DNA of 64,000 nt. Origin: Desulfovibrio sp. GTDB taxonomy: Bacteria; Desulfobacterota; Desulfovibrionia; Desulfovibrionales; Desulfovibrionaceae. Under the pieces are notes generated by a model. It was given only the letters and a program-made list of their open reading frames with translations, was not told the DNA's origin and made no database searches. The position numbers and the translations under genes are program-made. The DNA lies in the NCBI GenBank assembly GCA_017415765.1, contig JAFQED010000028.1:24033-88032 (forward strand), given 5' to 3'. Positions within the stretch are counted from its first letter, which is position 1, and each line of letters opens with the position of its first letter. Below, one piece after another: positions 36,097-44,996 of the stretch.

Positions 36097-37095
36097 CTAG
36101 ACAAAGAGCTCGCCGCCGCCACGGCTTACCACGACCTTGTTTTCGGCTTCCAGACGGCGCACTATCTTAACGATATTCTGCTGGGCACTCTCAACATCCG
36201 AAAGTTTGGTGGGGCCCATGAATTCCAGTTCTTCACGGATCATATTGCCCGCACGCTCGGACATATTTCTGAAGAACTTTTCCTTCAGTTCGTCACTGGC
36301 TCCGCGCAGGGCAAGAGTCAGCTCCTCATTGGGGATCTCCTTCAAAAGTTCGCGTACACCGCGGTCATCAATGTTCTTGCAGTCCTCAAAGACAAACATG
36401 AGGTTGCGGATGTCTTCAGCCATCTGGGCAGAATCTTCCTCGATTTCGGAGAGCACTTCCTCTTCCGTAGCACGGTCAACAGCGTTGAGGATCTCGGCCA
36501 CGGACTGCACACCCCCCACCTTTTTGCCCTCCTTGCCACCCATAGCAATAAGCTGGCTGGTCAGCACCTTATCCACTTCCATCAGCATATCTTCCGGTAC
36601 GGATTCCAGCTTGGCAAGACGCGTCAGGACTTCGGCACGAACACCGGCAGGCAGACTTGTCAACAAATTGGCAGCCTGGTCAGGGTTAAGATGCCCCATG
36701 ATCAGGGCCAACGTCTGGGGATGCTCATTCCGCAAAATCTGGGAGAGCAGACGTGGGCTTATCTGCTCCAAATCCTTGAAGGGGGCCGGCCCTGTGTCGA
36801 GGCTCAGGGCATCCATGACATACTTGGCGGTTTCCGGGTCAAGGTTTTTGACCAGCATACGCTTGGCAGTATCGCTGCCGCCAGAGATCATGTCCACACC
36901 ATCTACCAGCGATTCATGAAAATCGCGCAGAATTTCTTCCACCACATCCCTGGGCACAGGCTCAAGGTTCACAATGGCCTTGGAGATGTCGGCAATTTCC
37001 TGACGTTCCATGCGCTTGAACACGTCAGCCGTAAACTTGTCGCCCATTGCGAGCAAAAGTACAGCTATGCGCTGGTGTCCGGTCAAGTCGGCCAT
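36097..37095 (-). CDS. fliG: Flagellar motor switch protein FliG
   Basis: 332 residues with the three FliG domains. The N-domain binds FliF, the middle domain contains NEHPQTLALIMGHLNPDQAA (the EHPQ motif that contacts FliM), and the C-domain carries the charged ridge (FVFEDCKNIDDRGVREL, GASDELKEKFFRNMSERAG) that interacts with the stator. Normal length. GGAGA precedes the ATG. Confidence 0.97.
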   Translation of the reverse strand: MADLTGHQRIAVLLLAMGDKFTADVFKRMERQEIADISKAIVNLEPVPRDVVEEILRDFHESLVDGVDMISGGSDTAKRMLVKNLDPETAKYVMDALSLDTGPAPFKDLEQISPRLLSQILRNEHPQTLALIMGHLNPDQAANLLTSLPAGVRAEVLTRLAKLESVPEDMLMEVDKVLTSQLIAMGGKEGKKVGGVQSVAEILNAVDRATEEEVLSEIEEDSAQMAEDIRNLMFVFEDCKNIDDRGVRELLKEIPNEELTLALRGASDELKEKFFRNMSERAGNMIREELEFMGPTKLSDVESAQQNIVKIVRRLEAENKVVVSRGGGELFV

Positions 37096-37130
37096 TATTG
37101 TCTCCTGTTTTTCCAGCAGATCACTGCTGC

Positions 37131-37334
37131 CTATTTTTTCATCCAGCGGCGCATGAGGCGCACGGCCTGATCCATATGCTGTTCTGTAATATGAAGGAGC
37201 TTGAGCTTGAGCTCCTCCACCCTCTGGTTGGTCTCACGCTGGGCCAACCGCAAGGCCTTCAAATCGGCCAGGGAGGGGACGCGTCCCCCCCCTTCGGCCG
37301 GAAGTTGCCTGTTGTCAGACTCGTGCTTTTTCAT
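37131..37334 (-). CDS. Small protein resembling the FliG-binding tail of FliF
   Basis: 67 residues, basic and helical. The last 19 (ITEQHMDQAVRLMRRWMKK) align without gaps with the end of FliF from the same operon (LSENHMEQVVTQVRGWMKQ): 9 identities plus several conservative changes, including a shared H-M-x-Q and R-x-W-M-K. The FliF tail is what clamps onto the FliG N-domain. The gene overlaps the fliF stop by 20 bp and ends 35 bp before fliG. I know no named family. An extra FliG ligand is inference. Confidence 0.7.
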   Translation of the reverse strand: MKKHESDNRQLPAEGGGRVPSLADLKALRLAQRETNQRVEELKLKLLHITEQHMDQAVRLMRRWMKK

Positions 37335-38961
37335 CCTGCTTCATCCAACCGCGCACCTGAGTCACAACCTGCTCCATATGGTTTTCTGACAGGGTGAAAA
37401 TATGCGCTTTGAGTGCTTCAATATCCTTGAAAATAAGCTCGTCATCGTCTTCCTGCTCGGCCAGACTGTCATCTTCGGCCTTGGCGGCTTCTTCAAGGGC
37501 TTCATAAAGGGCAAGCTGTTCTTCGGCAGCAGGCAAACCCTCAAGCCCCTCCACCATTTCACCGGCTTCCACCTTGGGCCGGATCAGGGCCAGCACCACA
37601 GGCCGCACCACCAGCATCAGGAAGAGAAAGGCCAGCAGTGCATTGAGCAGGGGCTTGCCGAGCCGTTCGGCATAATCTGCAAGGATGTCGCCAAAATTGG
37701 GATCCTTGGGCGGCTGCGTATCGGTGAAGGGAGCAGAGCTGACCTCCAGGGAGTCCCCACGAGCACTGTCCAGGCCCACCGCATTGGAGACCAGTTGGCG
37801 GACGCGCTCCAGCTCCTCTGCCTTGCGCGGCACAAAGACCCACTGCCCGTCAATCTTTTCATAACCGCCAGCGATGATAACCGCAACTGTCAGGCGGCGC
37901 AAATCCCCCACGTTGGATACGATCTGCTGCTCTTCCTTGTTGATTTCGTAGTTGGTGGTACGTGTTTCACGGCTGCCAGCCTGGTCAGACACCGAACCGG
38001 TGATGCCATCCCCACGAAAATTGGCATCCGGTGCGCCTGCTTCCAGATTAGCGCGACCCTGCTGGCTTTCTTCGCTACGCTGCTCGCTGCGGACAGCGGT
38101 TTTTTCCGGGTCATAGAGTTCACGGCGGATGGTTTTCTGGCTGAAATCCATATCCGCATTGACCTTGGCGATAACACGGCCGGGGCCAAAAAGCGGCTGC
38201 AACATCTCTTCGATACGCCGCTCAAGGTTGCGCTGCACGCTGAGGCGATGTTCCATCTGGGTGGAGCTGATGCCAGCCAGGCTGTCTTCCTCAGGCTGAT
38301 ACAGCACCTTGCCGCCATTGTCCGTGATGGAAACATGGTTTTTGTCCAGCCCTTCCACAGCCATGATCATCATATTGAGGATGGCGTTGATTTCCTTCTG
38401 GTCAGGCTTGGTATTGGGCCGGAGCAGATTGAGTACCACCGATGCTGAGGGTTCCTGACGGTCTTCCACAAACAGGCTGCGCTGGGGGATGACCAGGTGG
38501 ACGCGGGCACTTTCGACACTGGGAAACTCGCTGATAGTGCGCGAAAGTTCACCCTGCAGGGCGCGAGTGTAGTTGATTTTTTGCACAAAATCGGTCTGGC
38601 CGACCTTGACCTTGTCAAAAATTTCAAAACCAATGCCCTGCCCCACCAAACCGCCTTCACCGGCTATCTTGATACGCTGATCATAGACAACATCCTGGGG
38701 TACCAGGATGGTAGCACCATTATCAGCCAACTGGTACGCCACCTTATCCGTTTGCAGGGCTTTCACCACCCTGCTGGCGTCCTCCGCCCCAAGATTGGAG
38801 TATAATACCTTATATTCCGGCCGACTGGCCCATATGGACAAGCCAATGGTCAGCGCGAGCAACAGCACGACCCCGCCGGCCACAGCAATACGCTGGACAA
38901 GGTTCATCCTGGCCCAAAAAGCCTTGAGGCCGTCCACGATCTTTGTCAGGAAAGCAGGCAT
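37315..38961 (-). CDS. fliF: Flagellar MS-ring protein FliF
   Basis: 548 residues. The first membrane helix lies at about 21-44, followed by ring-building motifs (YKVLYSNLGAEDASRVV, VESARVHLVIPQRSLF) and the beta-collar region. The second helix is LLNALLAFLFLMLVVRPVVLAL. An acidic segment leads to the FliG-binding tail. It houses the export gate at the base of the flagellum. The start at 38961 follows GGAGAAGA; an in-frame ATG at 38991 adds ten residues without a ribosome binding site. First gene of the operon. Confidence 0.96.
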   Translation of the reverse strand: MPAFLTKIVDGLKAFWARMNLVQRIAVAGGVVLLLALTIGLSIWASRPEYKVLYSNLGAEDASRVVKALQTDKVAYQLADNGATILVPQDVVYDQRIKIAGEGGLVGQGIGFEIFDKVKVGQTDFVQKINYTRALQGELSRTISEFPSVESARVHLVIPQRSLFVEDRQEPSASVVLNLLRPNTKPDQKEINAILNMMIMAVEGLDKNHVSITDNGGKVLYQPEEDSLAGISSTQMEHRLSVQRNLERRIEEMLQPLFGPGRVIAKVNADMDFSQKTIRRELYDPEKTAVRSEQRSEESQQGRANLEAGAPDANFRGDGITGSVSDQAGSRETRTTNYEINKEEQQIVSNVGDLRRLTVAVIIAGGYEKIDGQWVFVPRKAEELERVRQLVSNAVGLDSARGDSLEVSSAPFTDTQPPKDPNFGDILADYAERLGKPLLNALLAFLFLMLVVRPVVLALIRPKVEAGEMVEGLEGLPAAEEQLALYEALEEAAKAEDDSLAEQEDDDELIFKDIEALKAHIFTLSENHMEQVVTQVRGWMKQDEKARV

Positions 38962-39015
38962 GTTCTTCTCCAATAGCTTGGCTTGCACCAAAAAAATCAG
39001 CGGTCGTAACGCCTA

Positions 39016-39032
39016 TGCAATTTTTATGCCTT
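39016..39032 (-). promoter_or_regulatory. Sigma54-type promoter of the fliF operon
   Basis: On the minus strand AAGGCATA-AAAA-TTGCA has the exact GG-N10-GC spacing, the GGCA core and a perfect TTGCA. It would start transcription about 45 bases before the fliF ATG. Flagellar basal-body operons of many polar flagellates are sigma54-dependent. Confidence 0.65.
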
Positions 39033-39185
39033 ATTACAACATACTGATTTTAATATATTTTCTATCAGTATCCAGCCAGAATCAGAGGGGTAGTTCAATT
39101 TTGTGACGCCTGACGCGCAGTTGCCCTCTGCCCCGGTGCAATGATAGCCTGAACCGCAGTGAGCAACTGCCCTGAGGGAAAAAAT

Positions 39186-40586
39186 ATGTCGTTCAAACAA
39201 GTCTGCACATTGGCACTGGCTTTGGCCGCACTGTTGTTCCTGACCGCGTGTGGCGGCAAGCCTCCCATGCGCGGCAATGTGGCCGATATGGAAACGTTCC
39301 CGCAGGATTTGACATTTTATGCACAGGCTGCCGGGGCTGATCGCCTTCTGATGGATGCCTCCACGCAGGAGACACAATACGAGCGTTTTCGCCAACGCCT
39401 TTTTGCCCCCTGGCAGATGAAAAAGACTTCCATCCGCACACGGGACATCTCCCCGCTTTTCCGTAAGGCCAAAGGCTATCGGACGGGCAGCACGCGCTGG
39501 ACGCAAGCGCAATGGGACAGTATGGCCCGCAATGCTGCGCTCAACAACTTTCCATCACAGGCGCAGGCAGCCATTACGATCTGCAATACCGACTTGCGCG
39601 AAATGCCCACCCACGAGCATCGCTTCTCTGAACCGACGCCCAAGATAGAACAAAATCCCTTTGACTACTTCCAGTATTCGCGTCTGCCCATTGGTATGCC
39701 CCTGCTTATTGCACACACCAGCCGGGACGGGAACTGGCACTTTGTGGAGTGTGGCCTGGCTGCCGGCTGGGTAGATGCCCGACATGTACAGGCAGTGGAT
39801 ACCAGCTTCAAGGTTATCTGGAGCAGCGGCCCGCTGGGGGCCATCCTACGCGATAGTGTCCCGTTGCCCGAAGGACTGACAACTTTCGGCAGCAAAGCGG
39901 GAGAGCCGAGCAATATCCACCTTGCCCACATTGGCACGGTATTACCGATACGGGGACAGGACGCAGCAGGAAACTGGCGAGTGCTTGTGCCTGTCCGCGC
40001 TGATGACGGGGTGGCCCGGATTGCCGAAACATCCCTTCCAGCAACAGATTTTGCCCCCATGCCTCTGCCCATGACGCCAACGCGCGTGGCGGCCCTGGCC
40101 AATATCTTGCTTGGACAGCCCTATGGCTGGGGGGGGATGCTTGACCGACGTGACTGCTCTGCCCTGACCCGCGACCTGTTGACCCCCTTTGGTATCTGGC
40201 TGCCGCGCAATTCGGCAGCCCAGGCCCGGCAAGGGGAGGTTGTTTCGCTGGAGGGCATGACAGCCAAAGCCAAAGAAAGCACTATCCTTGCCCAGGGCAC
40301 GCCCTTTTTGAGTCTTGTGGGGATGCGCGGACATATTACGCTCTATGTGGGCCAGTACAGGGGGCGTCCGGCCCTGTTTCACAATGTCTGGGGTGTCCGG
40401 GTTGTGGACGGCAAGGATGACAATGCCCGTTTTGTAATTGGAAAAGCCGTGGTGACATCCATTACTCCCGGCATAGAGTTGCGACATCTGTACCGCCCCA
40501 CCACCTTTGCCGACCGCCTGCGAAGCCTCAATACGCCAGCTCCTTCATCCCCTGTTGCAGGCAGTACAAACAATGGCGCGTTTTGA
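39186..40586 (+). CDS. NlpC/P60-type cell-wall hydrolase lipoprotein with SH3 domain
   Basis: 466 residues with lipobox LTAC (C22). The middle carries bacterial SH3-like segments (GNWHFVECGLAAGWVDARHVQAVD, then GNWRVLVPVR). The C-terminal NlpC/P60 domain has the catalytic cysteine in RRDCSALTRDLLTPFG, a histidine in RGHITLYVG, and a third polar residue in FHNVWGV. This layout matches multidomain SH3-NlpC lipoproteins that cut peptide stems in peptidoglycan. The ATG follows GAGGGA. It diverges from fliF. Confidence 0.85.
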   Translation: MSFKQVCTLALALAALLFLTACGGKPPMRGNVADMETFPQDLTFYAQAAGADRLLMDASTQETQYERFRQRLFAPWQMKKTSIRTRDISPLFRKAKGYRTGSTRWTQAQWDSMARNAALNNFPSQAQAAITICNTDLREMPTHEHRFSEPTPKIEQNPFDYFQYSRLPIGMPLLIAHTSRDGNWHFVECGLAAGWVDARHVQAVDTSFKVIWSSGPLGAILRDSVPLPEGLTTFGSKAGEPSNIHLAHIGTVLPIRGQDAAGNWRVLVPVRADDGVARIAETSLPATDFAPMPLPMTPTRVAALANILLGQPYGWGGMLDRRDCSALTRDLLTPFGIWLPRNSAAQARQGEVVSLEGMTAKAKESTILAQGTPFLSLVGMRGHITLYVGQYRGRPALFHNVWGVRVVDGKDDNARFVIGKAVVTSITPGIELRHLYRPTTFADRLRSLNTPAPSSPVAGSTNNGAF

Positions 40587-42165
40587 ACTTGTTGCAGGGG
40601 CAGCAGAGACAGGTAAGCGACTGGACAGCGTACTGGCCAGGGCTCTGCCCCAATGCTCGCGCGAGACCTTGAAAAAGGCCATTCTGGCCGGTTGCTGCCA
40701 TGTGGATGGCATTGCCCTGCTGCGGCCTGATGTCAAGGTCAAAACAGGGCAGCACCTTGCCGTGGACATGCCAGAGCAACACAATATGCTTATGCCTGAA
40801 GAGGGGGAAGTGAGCATCGTCTGGCAGGATGCGTCCCTTGTTCTCTGCAACAAGCCAGCCGGGCTGACCGTACACCCATGCCCCTCCTGCCCGGAACACA
40901 CACTTGTGCAACGTCTGCTGGGCCGCTTTCCCCAACTGTCCAGACTGGAAGGGCTGCGCCCCGGTATCGTCCACAGGCTGGATAAGGATACCAGCGGTCT
41001 TTTGCTTGTGGCCCTGACGGAAACAGCGCGTCTTACCTTAAGTGGGGCTTTTGCCGACCGCAAGGTCAGGAAGGAATATCTTGCCCTTGTCAGCGGCCTT
41101 GCACCCGAACAGGGAGAGTGCCGCGAAAGTATCGGGAGACACCCTACAGCCAAAATAAAAATGGCCGTACTGGAGGAGTCGCGCGGTGGCAAGGCCGCCC
41201 ATACCGAGTGGCGGCGGCTCTGGGCCAGCCCAGATGCCTCCGTGTCGCTGCTGGCAGTGCGTATCCACACAGGGCGTACCCACCAAATCCGCGTCCATAT
41301 GGCGCATGTGGGCTATCCCCTGCTGGGGGACGCCCTTTATGCACCTGCTGCCGTTCGCACCAGGGCATCAAGGCAGATGCTTCATGCTTGGCGGCTTGGC
41401 TTCAACCATCCCGATAGCCAGGAGGCCCTTTTCTTCCAGTGTCCCCCCCCAGCCGACATGGCTACTGCCGCACTGGCAACCTGCCGCAGAATGCAGCGCG
41501 TGGTCATTACCGGAAATCCCGGCAGTGGCAAGAGCAGCATTGCTGCCGCCCTGCAGAAACAGGGGCTGCCCCTGTTCAGCGCGGATACGATCGTAGCACG
41601 ACTGTATGCCCCAAAGGGCGAAGCTGCCCAGTGGATCGCAGGTCGCTGGGGTGGCGATTTACTGAAGGCTGATGGAAGCGTGGCAAAAGATGCTTTACTG
41701 GCGGCCATGCAGACAAACAGTACCATCCGGCGCGAACTGGAAGATATGGTACACACCCTGGTGCGTACGGCAGTGGAGGATTTTTGGCAAAAGCAGGAGG
41801 CTGCGGGCCATGCCGTGGCTGTGGCAGAAATACCGCTGTATTTTGAATGTGGCTGGCAGCAGGTTTTTGACCCGAAACCTGTGATAGTTGGCGTACATTG
41901 TCCACAGGCACTTCGGCATGAACGTCTGGCTCGCACCCGTGGCTGGAGTATGGAAAAGGCGGCTGCGCTGGAAGCATGGCAATGGCCTGAAACCCGCAAG
42001 GAGGCTGCCTGCCAGATAGTTGTGGACAACAGTGGCTTACCCGAAAAGATACCAGAACTGACAGAGAGCTTACTGGCAACATTGCAGGACATGGCCCGCA
42101 CGGTAGCGGAAGCACACGCCCAAACACTGACCGCCTGCTGGGATGAGCCTTACCCGGTAGAGTAG
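40573..42165 (+). CDS. coaE: Fusion of RluA/RluD-type pseudouridine synthase and dephospho-CoA kinase
   Basis: 530 residues holding two enzymes in one frame. Residues 1-65 resemble an S4 RNA-binding domain, and 80-300 are a pseudouridine synthase with the catalytic motif HRLDKDTSGLL (134-144, D137). From about 308 a dephospho-CoA kinase begins with the P-loop GNPGSGKS (314-321), then LPLFSADTIVARLY and VAVAEIPLYFECGW, for the last step of CoA synthesis. There is no stop or frameshift between the halves. The start overlaps the end of the NlpC gene by 14 bp. Confidence 0.9.
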   Translation: MARFELVAGAAETGKRLDSVLARALPQCSRETLKKAILAGCCHVDGIALLRPDVKVKTGQHLAVDMPEQHNMLMPEEGEVSIVWQDASLVLCNKPAGLTVHPCPSCPEHTLVQRLLGRFPQLSRLEGLRPGIVHRLDKDTSGLLLVALTETARLTLSGAFADRKVRKEYLALVSGLAPEQGECRESIGRHPTAKIKMAVLEESRGGKAAHTEWRRLWASPDASVSLLAVRIHTGRTHQIRVHMAHVGYPLLGDALYAPAAVRTRASRQMLHAWRLGFNHPDSQEALFFQCPPPADMATAALATCRRMQRVVITGNPGSGKSSIAAALQKQGLPLFSADTIVARLYAPKGEAAQWIAGRWGGDLLKADGSVAKDALLAAMQTNSTIRRELEDMVHTLVRTAVEDFWQKQEAAGHAVAVAEIPLYFECGWQQVFDPKPVIVGVHCPQALRHERLARTRGWSMEKAAALEAWQWPETRKEAACQIVVDNSGLPEKIPELTESLLATLQDMARTVAEAHAQTLTACWDEPYPVE

Positions 42166-42184
42166 AACGAACTGTCAGTAAAAA

Positions 42185-42420
42185 TAGAGCGAAATGCCAT
42201 TGAAAATGGCATCGCTCTGGTGGACGCAAAGCGGACGCCCGCGCCGTAAGCAAGCGGGACTTGTCCAGCTTCGCTGGGAAACCGCGCTTTTCCCGCGCTT
42301 GTCCCGCTTTGCGGGGAAGCGTAGGCAGCGTATGGATTGCCCCAGCCGCTGTGACGAAGGAAGCTGCGGATGGGGACAGCATAGATGAAACACAGAGTGT
42401 TTCAATCAAAAAATGCTCTA
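42185..42420 (+). repeat. Modular palindromic repeat, long copy 1 (236 bp)
   Basis: Begins TAGAGCGAAATGCC and ends GCTCTA, giving 6-bp terminal inverted repeats. It is made of nested hairpins: a 34-base end hairpin (42185-42218), a GC-rich middle, a 48-bp hairpin module (42340-42387) absent from copy 2, and a palindrome TGAAACAC-AGA-GTGTTTCA near the far end. Bases 42230-42339 are identical to 52547-52656 in inverse orientation. No transposase is encoded; small open frames in it are by-products. Confidence 0.9.
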
Positions 42421-42432
42421 GTAGTTCGCTCT

Positions 42433-42459
42433 GGCCAAGAATAACGGGCCAAGAATAAC
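42433..42459. repeat. Tandem 14-bp duplication
   Basis: The unit GGCCAAGAATAAC occurs twice with a 14-bp period, between the palindromic repeat and the chemoreceptor terminator. It looks like a local replication slip. Confidence 0.7.
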
Positions 42460-42506
42460 TCCCCCGTAAAAAGCCTCCAGATAGAGAGGGCTTTTTACGG
42501 GGGAGT
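42458..42506 (-). terminator. Terminator of the chemoreceptor gene
   Basis: Perfect 18-bp inverted repeat (42458-42475 and 42489-42506) with a T5 tract in the stem, 25 bp after the chemoreceptor stop codon. The stem is symmetrical enough to stop transcription from either side. Confidence 0.85.
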
Positions 42507-42530
42507 CTTTGCAGAAAATTTCTGTTCTCC

Positions 42531-44618
42531 TTATCCCTTCAGTTTTGCCATCAGCGTGTGGATTTCTGTAATTTCCTCACTCAATGCCTTGGCCGAATTA
42601 TTGGCGTCAGCCACAACATGTGCGAGATCACGCAATGTATTGTCAGCCGAGCTTACAGCCTCGCTGATCTGGCTGGAGGATGTTGACTGCTCTTCCGATG
42701 CCGTGGCTATGGCGCGTACCATATCAGCAGACTTGGCAGAAGCCTCCACGATCTCATGCAGACGGTTACCAGAAGAATGAGCAAGGCCCGTAGCTTGTTC
42801 AATGGCGGCCACAGCCTTGTCCACATTGTCCATATTGCGCCGTGTACCTTGCTGGATATTGCTGATGGCAGAACCCACTTCGGTAGTGGCGGTCATGGTT
42901 TTCTCTGCCAATTTGCGGACTTCATCTGCCACAACAGCAAAACCACGGCCAGCTTCACCTGCACGGGCAGCCTCAATGGCGGCATTAAGAGCCAGCAGGT
43001 TAGTCTGGTCGGCAATGTCAGAGATAACCGTCATTATCTGGTTGATGTTCTGAGCTTCGGCACCCAGTTTTTCCATATCAGTACGCAGGTTGACAGATTC
43101 CTGCTGTACCTGATTGATAGCTGCAATGACCTGCTCCACTACATGCCTTCCTTCAGAGGCCGAGTTGTGCATTTGCTCGGTACTCATGGCAGCATCACTG
43201 GCATTTTTGGAAATATCAAGCACTGCCATGTTCATTTGCTCCATGGCACCAAGAGTCTCATCCATACGGCCTGATGTCTCACCCGATGCCCGGTCTGTCT
43301 TGATGAGTACCTCCACCAGATGAGCGCAGGCCGTATTGGCATCTGCAACCAGCTCTTCAACCCGTTCTGCCACCTCCTGCATGGTTTCGGTATGCTGTCT
43401 GATAGCTTCCTGTTGCAGCATCGTGGCAGTGGTGTCTATCATGATAAGAACAAGGGATAACATCTCGCCCTTTGAGTCAAACAGAGGCCGGGCATATCCA
43501 TCACAATGGAGCTTACCATTGGGCCTGTCATAAACAAAAGCTGCCTCTCCGCCCTGCTTGCTTCTGATGCACTTGAGGACAAAGGTTTCACGCGAGGCAT
43601 CTCCCCAGAAAAACTGGCCTGAAGTCATGCCCTTGACTGCAGCAAGGTTGCCCCCGTGCGGGAAAAGATCCAACAGGGGCTGGTTGGCATAGTCCAGGGT
43701 ATTCTCCTTGGTAAAAACTGCCAGGGCCACCGGCAGGGCGGAAAGTACCCCCTGCGAAAAATTCAGTTCCCGTTCCAGATTATCCAGCATACTGTTGAGA
43801 CCTTTGCCCAGTGTACCCACTTCATTGCTGCCATAATCCCTGATACGTGAATCAAGGTTACCGTCAAGCACAGACTGCGCAAAGTCCGCCATAGTGCCCA
43901 GCGGCGCACAGACAACCGCACGCGAGTACCATGCAGAAAGCAGGGCGCACAGCAAGGCCAGCACAAGGACGATGGCTACAATGATCTCATCCTTGGCAAT
44001 CTCCGCTTCGCTTTCCTGCATGGATTTGTCGATGCGCTCTCCGAGAACCACCAAAAACTGGTTGAGCGGAGCCATGATCTTTTCGACTTCAGCATCGTAG
44101 GCCAAGCCAAAAACCAGCTCACGCGCCATGTCCAGATTTGGCTCTCCCTTGATGGTATATGCACCAGCCGAATCCTTGAAGATACCTTTGACGGCGTTCA
44201 TGGATTCGGTTTCAAGAGCAATAAGGGCATCGGAAAGCCTGTTCCCTTCGGCTACCAGGGATAGTTCCCTTTCCGTTATGCCGTACTGCCGCATCAGCTC
44301 AAGCAGGGCAATGCTTTGACCGGGAGCCACTGTCTTCTTTGAATCACGGGGTTTTTTGCCGGCGCGTTCATCCACGATGCCAAAATATCTGGTTTCATAA
44401 CGGGGGTCGCCGGTTGCAGCATATTGCCGCACATTCATGGTCAGCTGCTGGGAAGACCCTATCAGTTCCATAGCCAAGGAAACGCAAATTTCCTTGTTAT
44501 GGGCAAGCTCCATGTCTTTTTCAATGGACTTGTACAAGTCATTGGCGCAATAGGCCAAAAGGCATGTCAGGAGGACAATGGCACCATTGAACAATGACGA
44601 GGCTTTTTTGATAGTCAT
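42531..44618 (-). CDS. Methyl-accepting chemotaxis protein
   Basis: 695 residues. A membrane helix near the N-terminus (about 8-24), a helical periplasmic sensor domain (about 30-235), a second helix ([20 protein letters not shown]), a HAMP domain, a PAS-like segment around 310-410 ([20 protein letters not shown]), and a cytoplasmic signalling domain with the hairpin tip [20 protein letters not shown]. No C-terminal CheR-binding pentapeptide is visible. A sigma28-type promoter lies upstream. The ligand is unknown. Confidence 0.92.
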   Translation of the reverse strand: MTIKKASSLFNGAIVLLTCLLAYCANDLYKSIEKDMELAHNKEICVSLAMELIGSSQQLTMNVRQYAATGDPRYETRYFGIVDERAGKKPRDSKKTVAPGQSIALLELMRQYGITERELSLVAEGNRLSDALIALETESMNAVKGIFKDSAGAYTIKGEPNLDMARELVFGLAYDAEVEKIMAPLNQFLVVLGERIDKSMQESEAEIAKDEIIVAIVLVLALLCALLSAWYSRAVVCAPLGTMADFAQSVLDGNLDSRIRDYGSNEVGTLGKGLNSMLDNLERELNFSQGVLSALPVALAVFTKENTLDYANQPLLDLFPHGGNLAAVKGMTSGQFFWGDASRETFVLKCIRSKQGGEAAFVYDRPNGKLHCDGYARPLFDSKGEMLSLVLIMIDTTATMLQQEAIRQHTETMQEVAERVEELVADANTACAHLVEVLIKTDRASGETSGRMDETLGAMEQMNMAVLDISKNASDAAMSTEQMHNSASEGRHVVEQVIAAINQVQQESVNLRTDMEKLGAEAQNINQIMTVISDIADQTNLLALNAAIEAARAGEAGRGFAVVADEVRKLAEKTMTATTEVGSAISNIQQGTRRNMDNVDKAVAAIEQATGLAHSSGNRLHEIVEASAKSADMVRAIATASEEQSTSSSQISEAVSSADNTLRDLAHVVADANNSAKALSEEITEIHTLMAKLKG

Positions 44619-44657
44619 TACCGACCCCCAAAAGGAACTGCACTTGAGAGATATACT

Positions 44658-44687
44658 CTGCCGCCCCGCCAAAAGTCGGGGCGGCAG
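44658..44687. repeat. 11-bp GC-rich hairpin in the chemoreceptor leader
   Basis: Arms 44658-44668 and 44677-44687 pair perfectly around an 8-base loop. It lies between the sigma28-type promoter and the start codon, 40 bp from the latter, with no T-run. It may stabilise the long leader or affect translation. Confidence 0.6.
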
Positions 44688-44850
44688 CAACGGGAAGCTC
44701 ACCGGGCGTCAGAAACACTCCTGCACATAAAGCACAGGGCGACAGCTACTGACGCAAACGCCGTATAACCCGGACAGCATAGGCTTTCTGCCCAAGCCCC
44801 TGCCCGCGCACATTCAGGCAGGACACGGCAAGCCGGAAGACTTAAGAGTT

Positions 44851-44877
44851 TTATCGGTTTCTATTGGAAATACTTAA
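44851..44877 (-). promoter_or_regulatory. Probable sigma28 (FliA) promoter of the chemoreceptor
   Basis: Minus strand TTAAGTAT-N11-ACCGATAA matches the sigma28 consensus at 6 of 8 and 7 of 8 positions with exact 11-bp spacing. The leader to the start codon would be about 225 bases. The remaining part of the 44619-44996 gap shows no gene. Confidence 0.65.
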
Positions 44878-44996
44878 GGATTTTTTTAGGGGGATTCCAA
44901 TTTTTTATGCCTTCCCCCACAAGGGACGGACACACTGGAGACTTCCCAAGAGAAACGTATGTCAGTATCAATGGGAAAGACGCGCCCTATGTCAGC

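Noticed and set aside
37402-38448. 348-codon plus-strand frame opposite fliF
   Set aside because: Antisense shadow; fliF is unambiguous on the other strand.
39001-39185. Sigma54-like GG-N10-GC site right before the fliF start (TTGGTGCAAGCCAAGC)
   Set aside because: Its -12 part is AAGC instead of TTGC and transcription would begin almost at the start codon; the site at 39016-39032 fits better.
42185-42420. Reading the long repeat as an insertion sequence or CRISPR unit
   Set aside because: It has no transposase, no regular spacer pattern and no clear target-site duplication; the 6-bp terminal repeats alone do not prove transposition.
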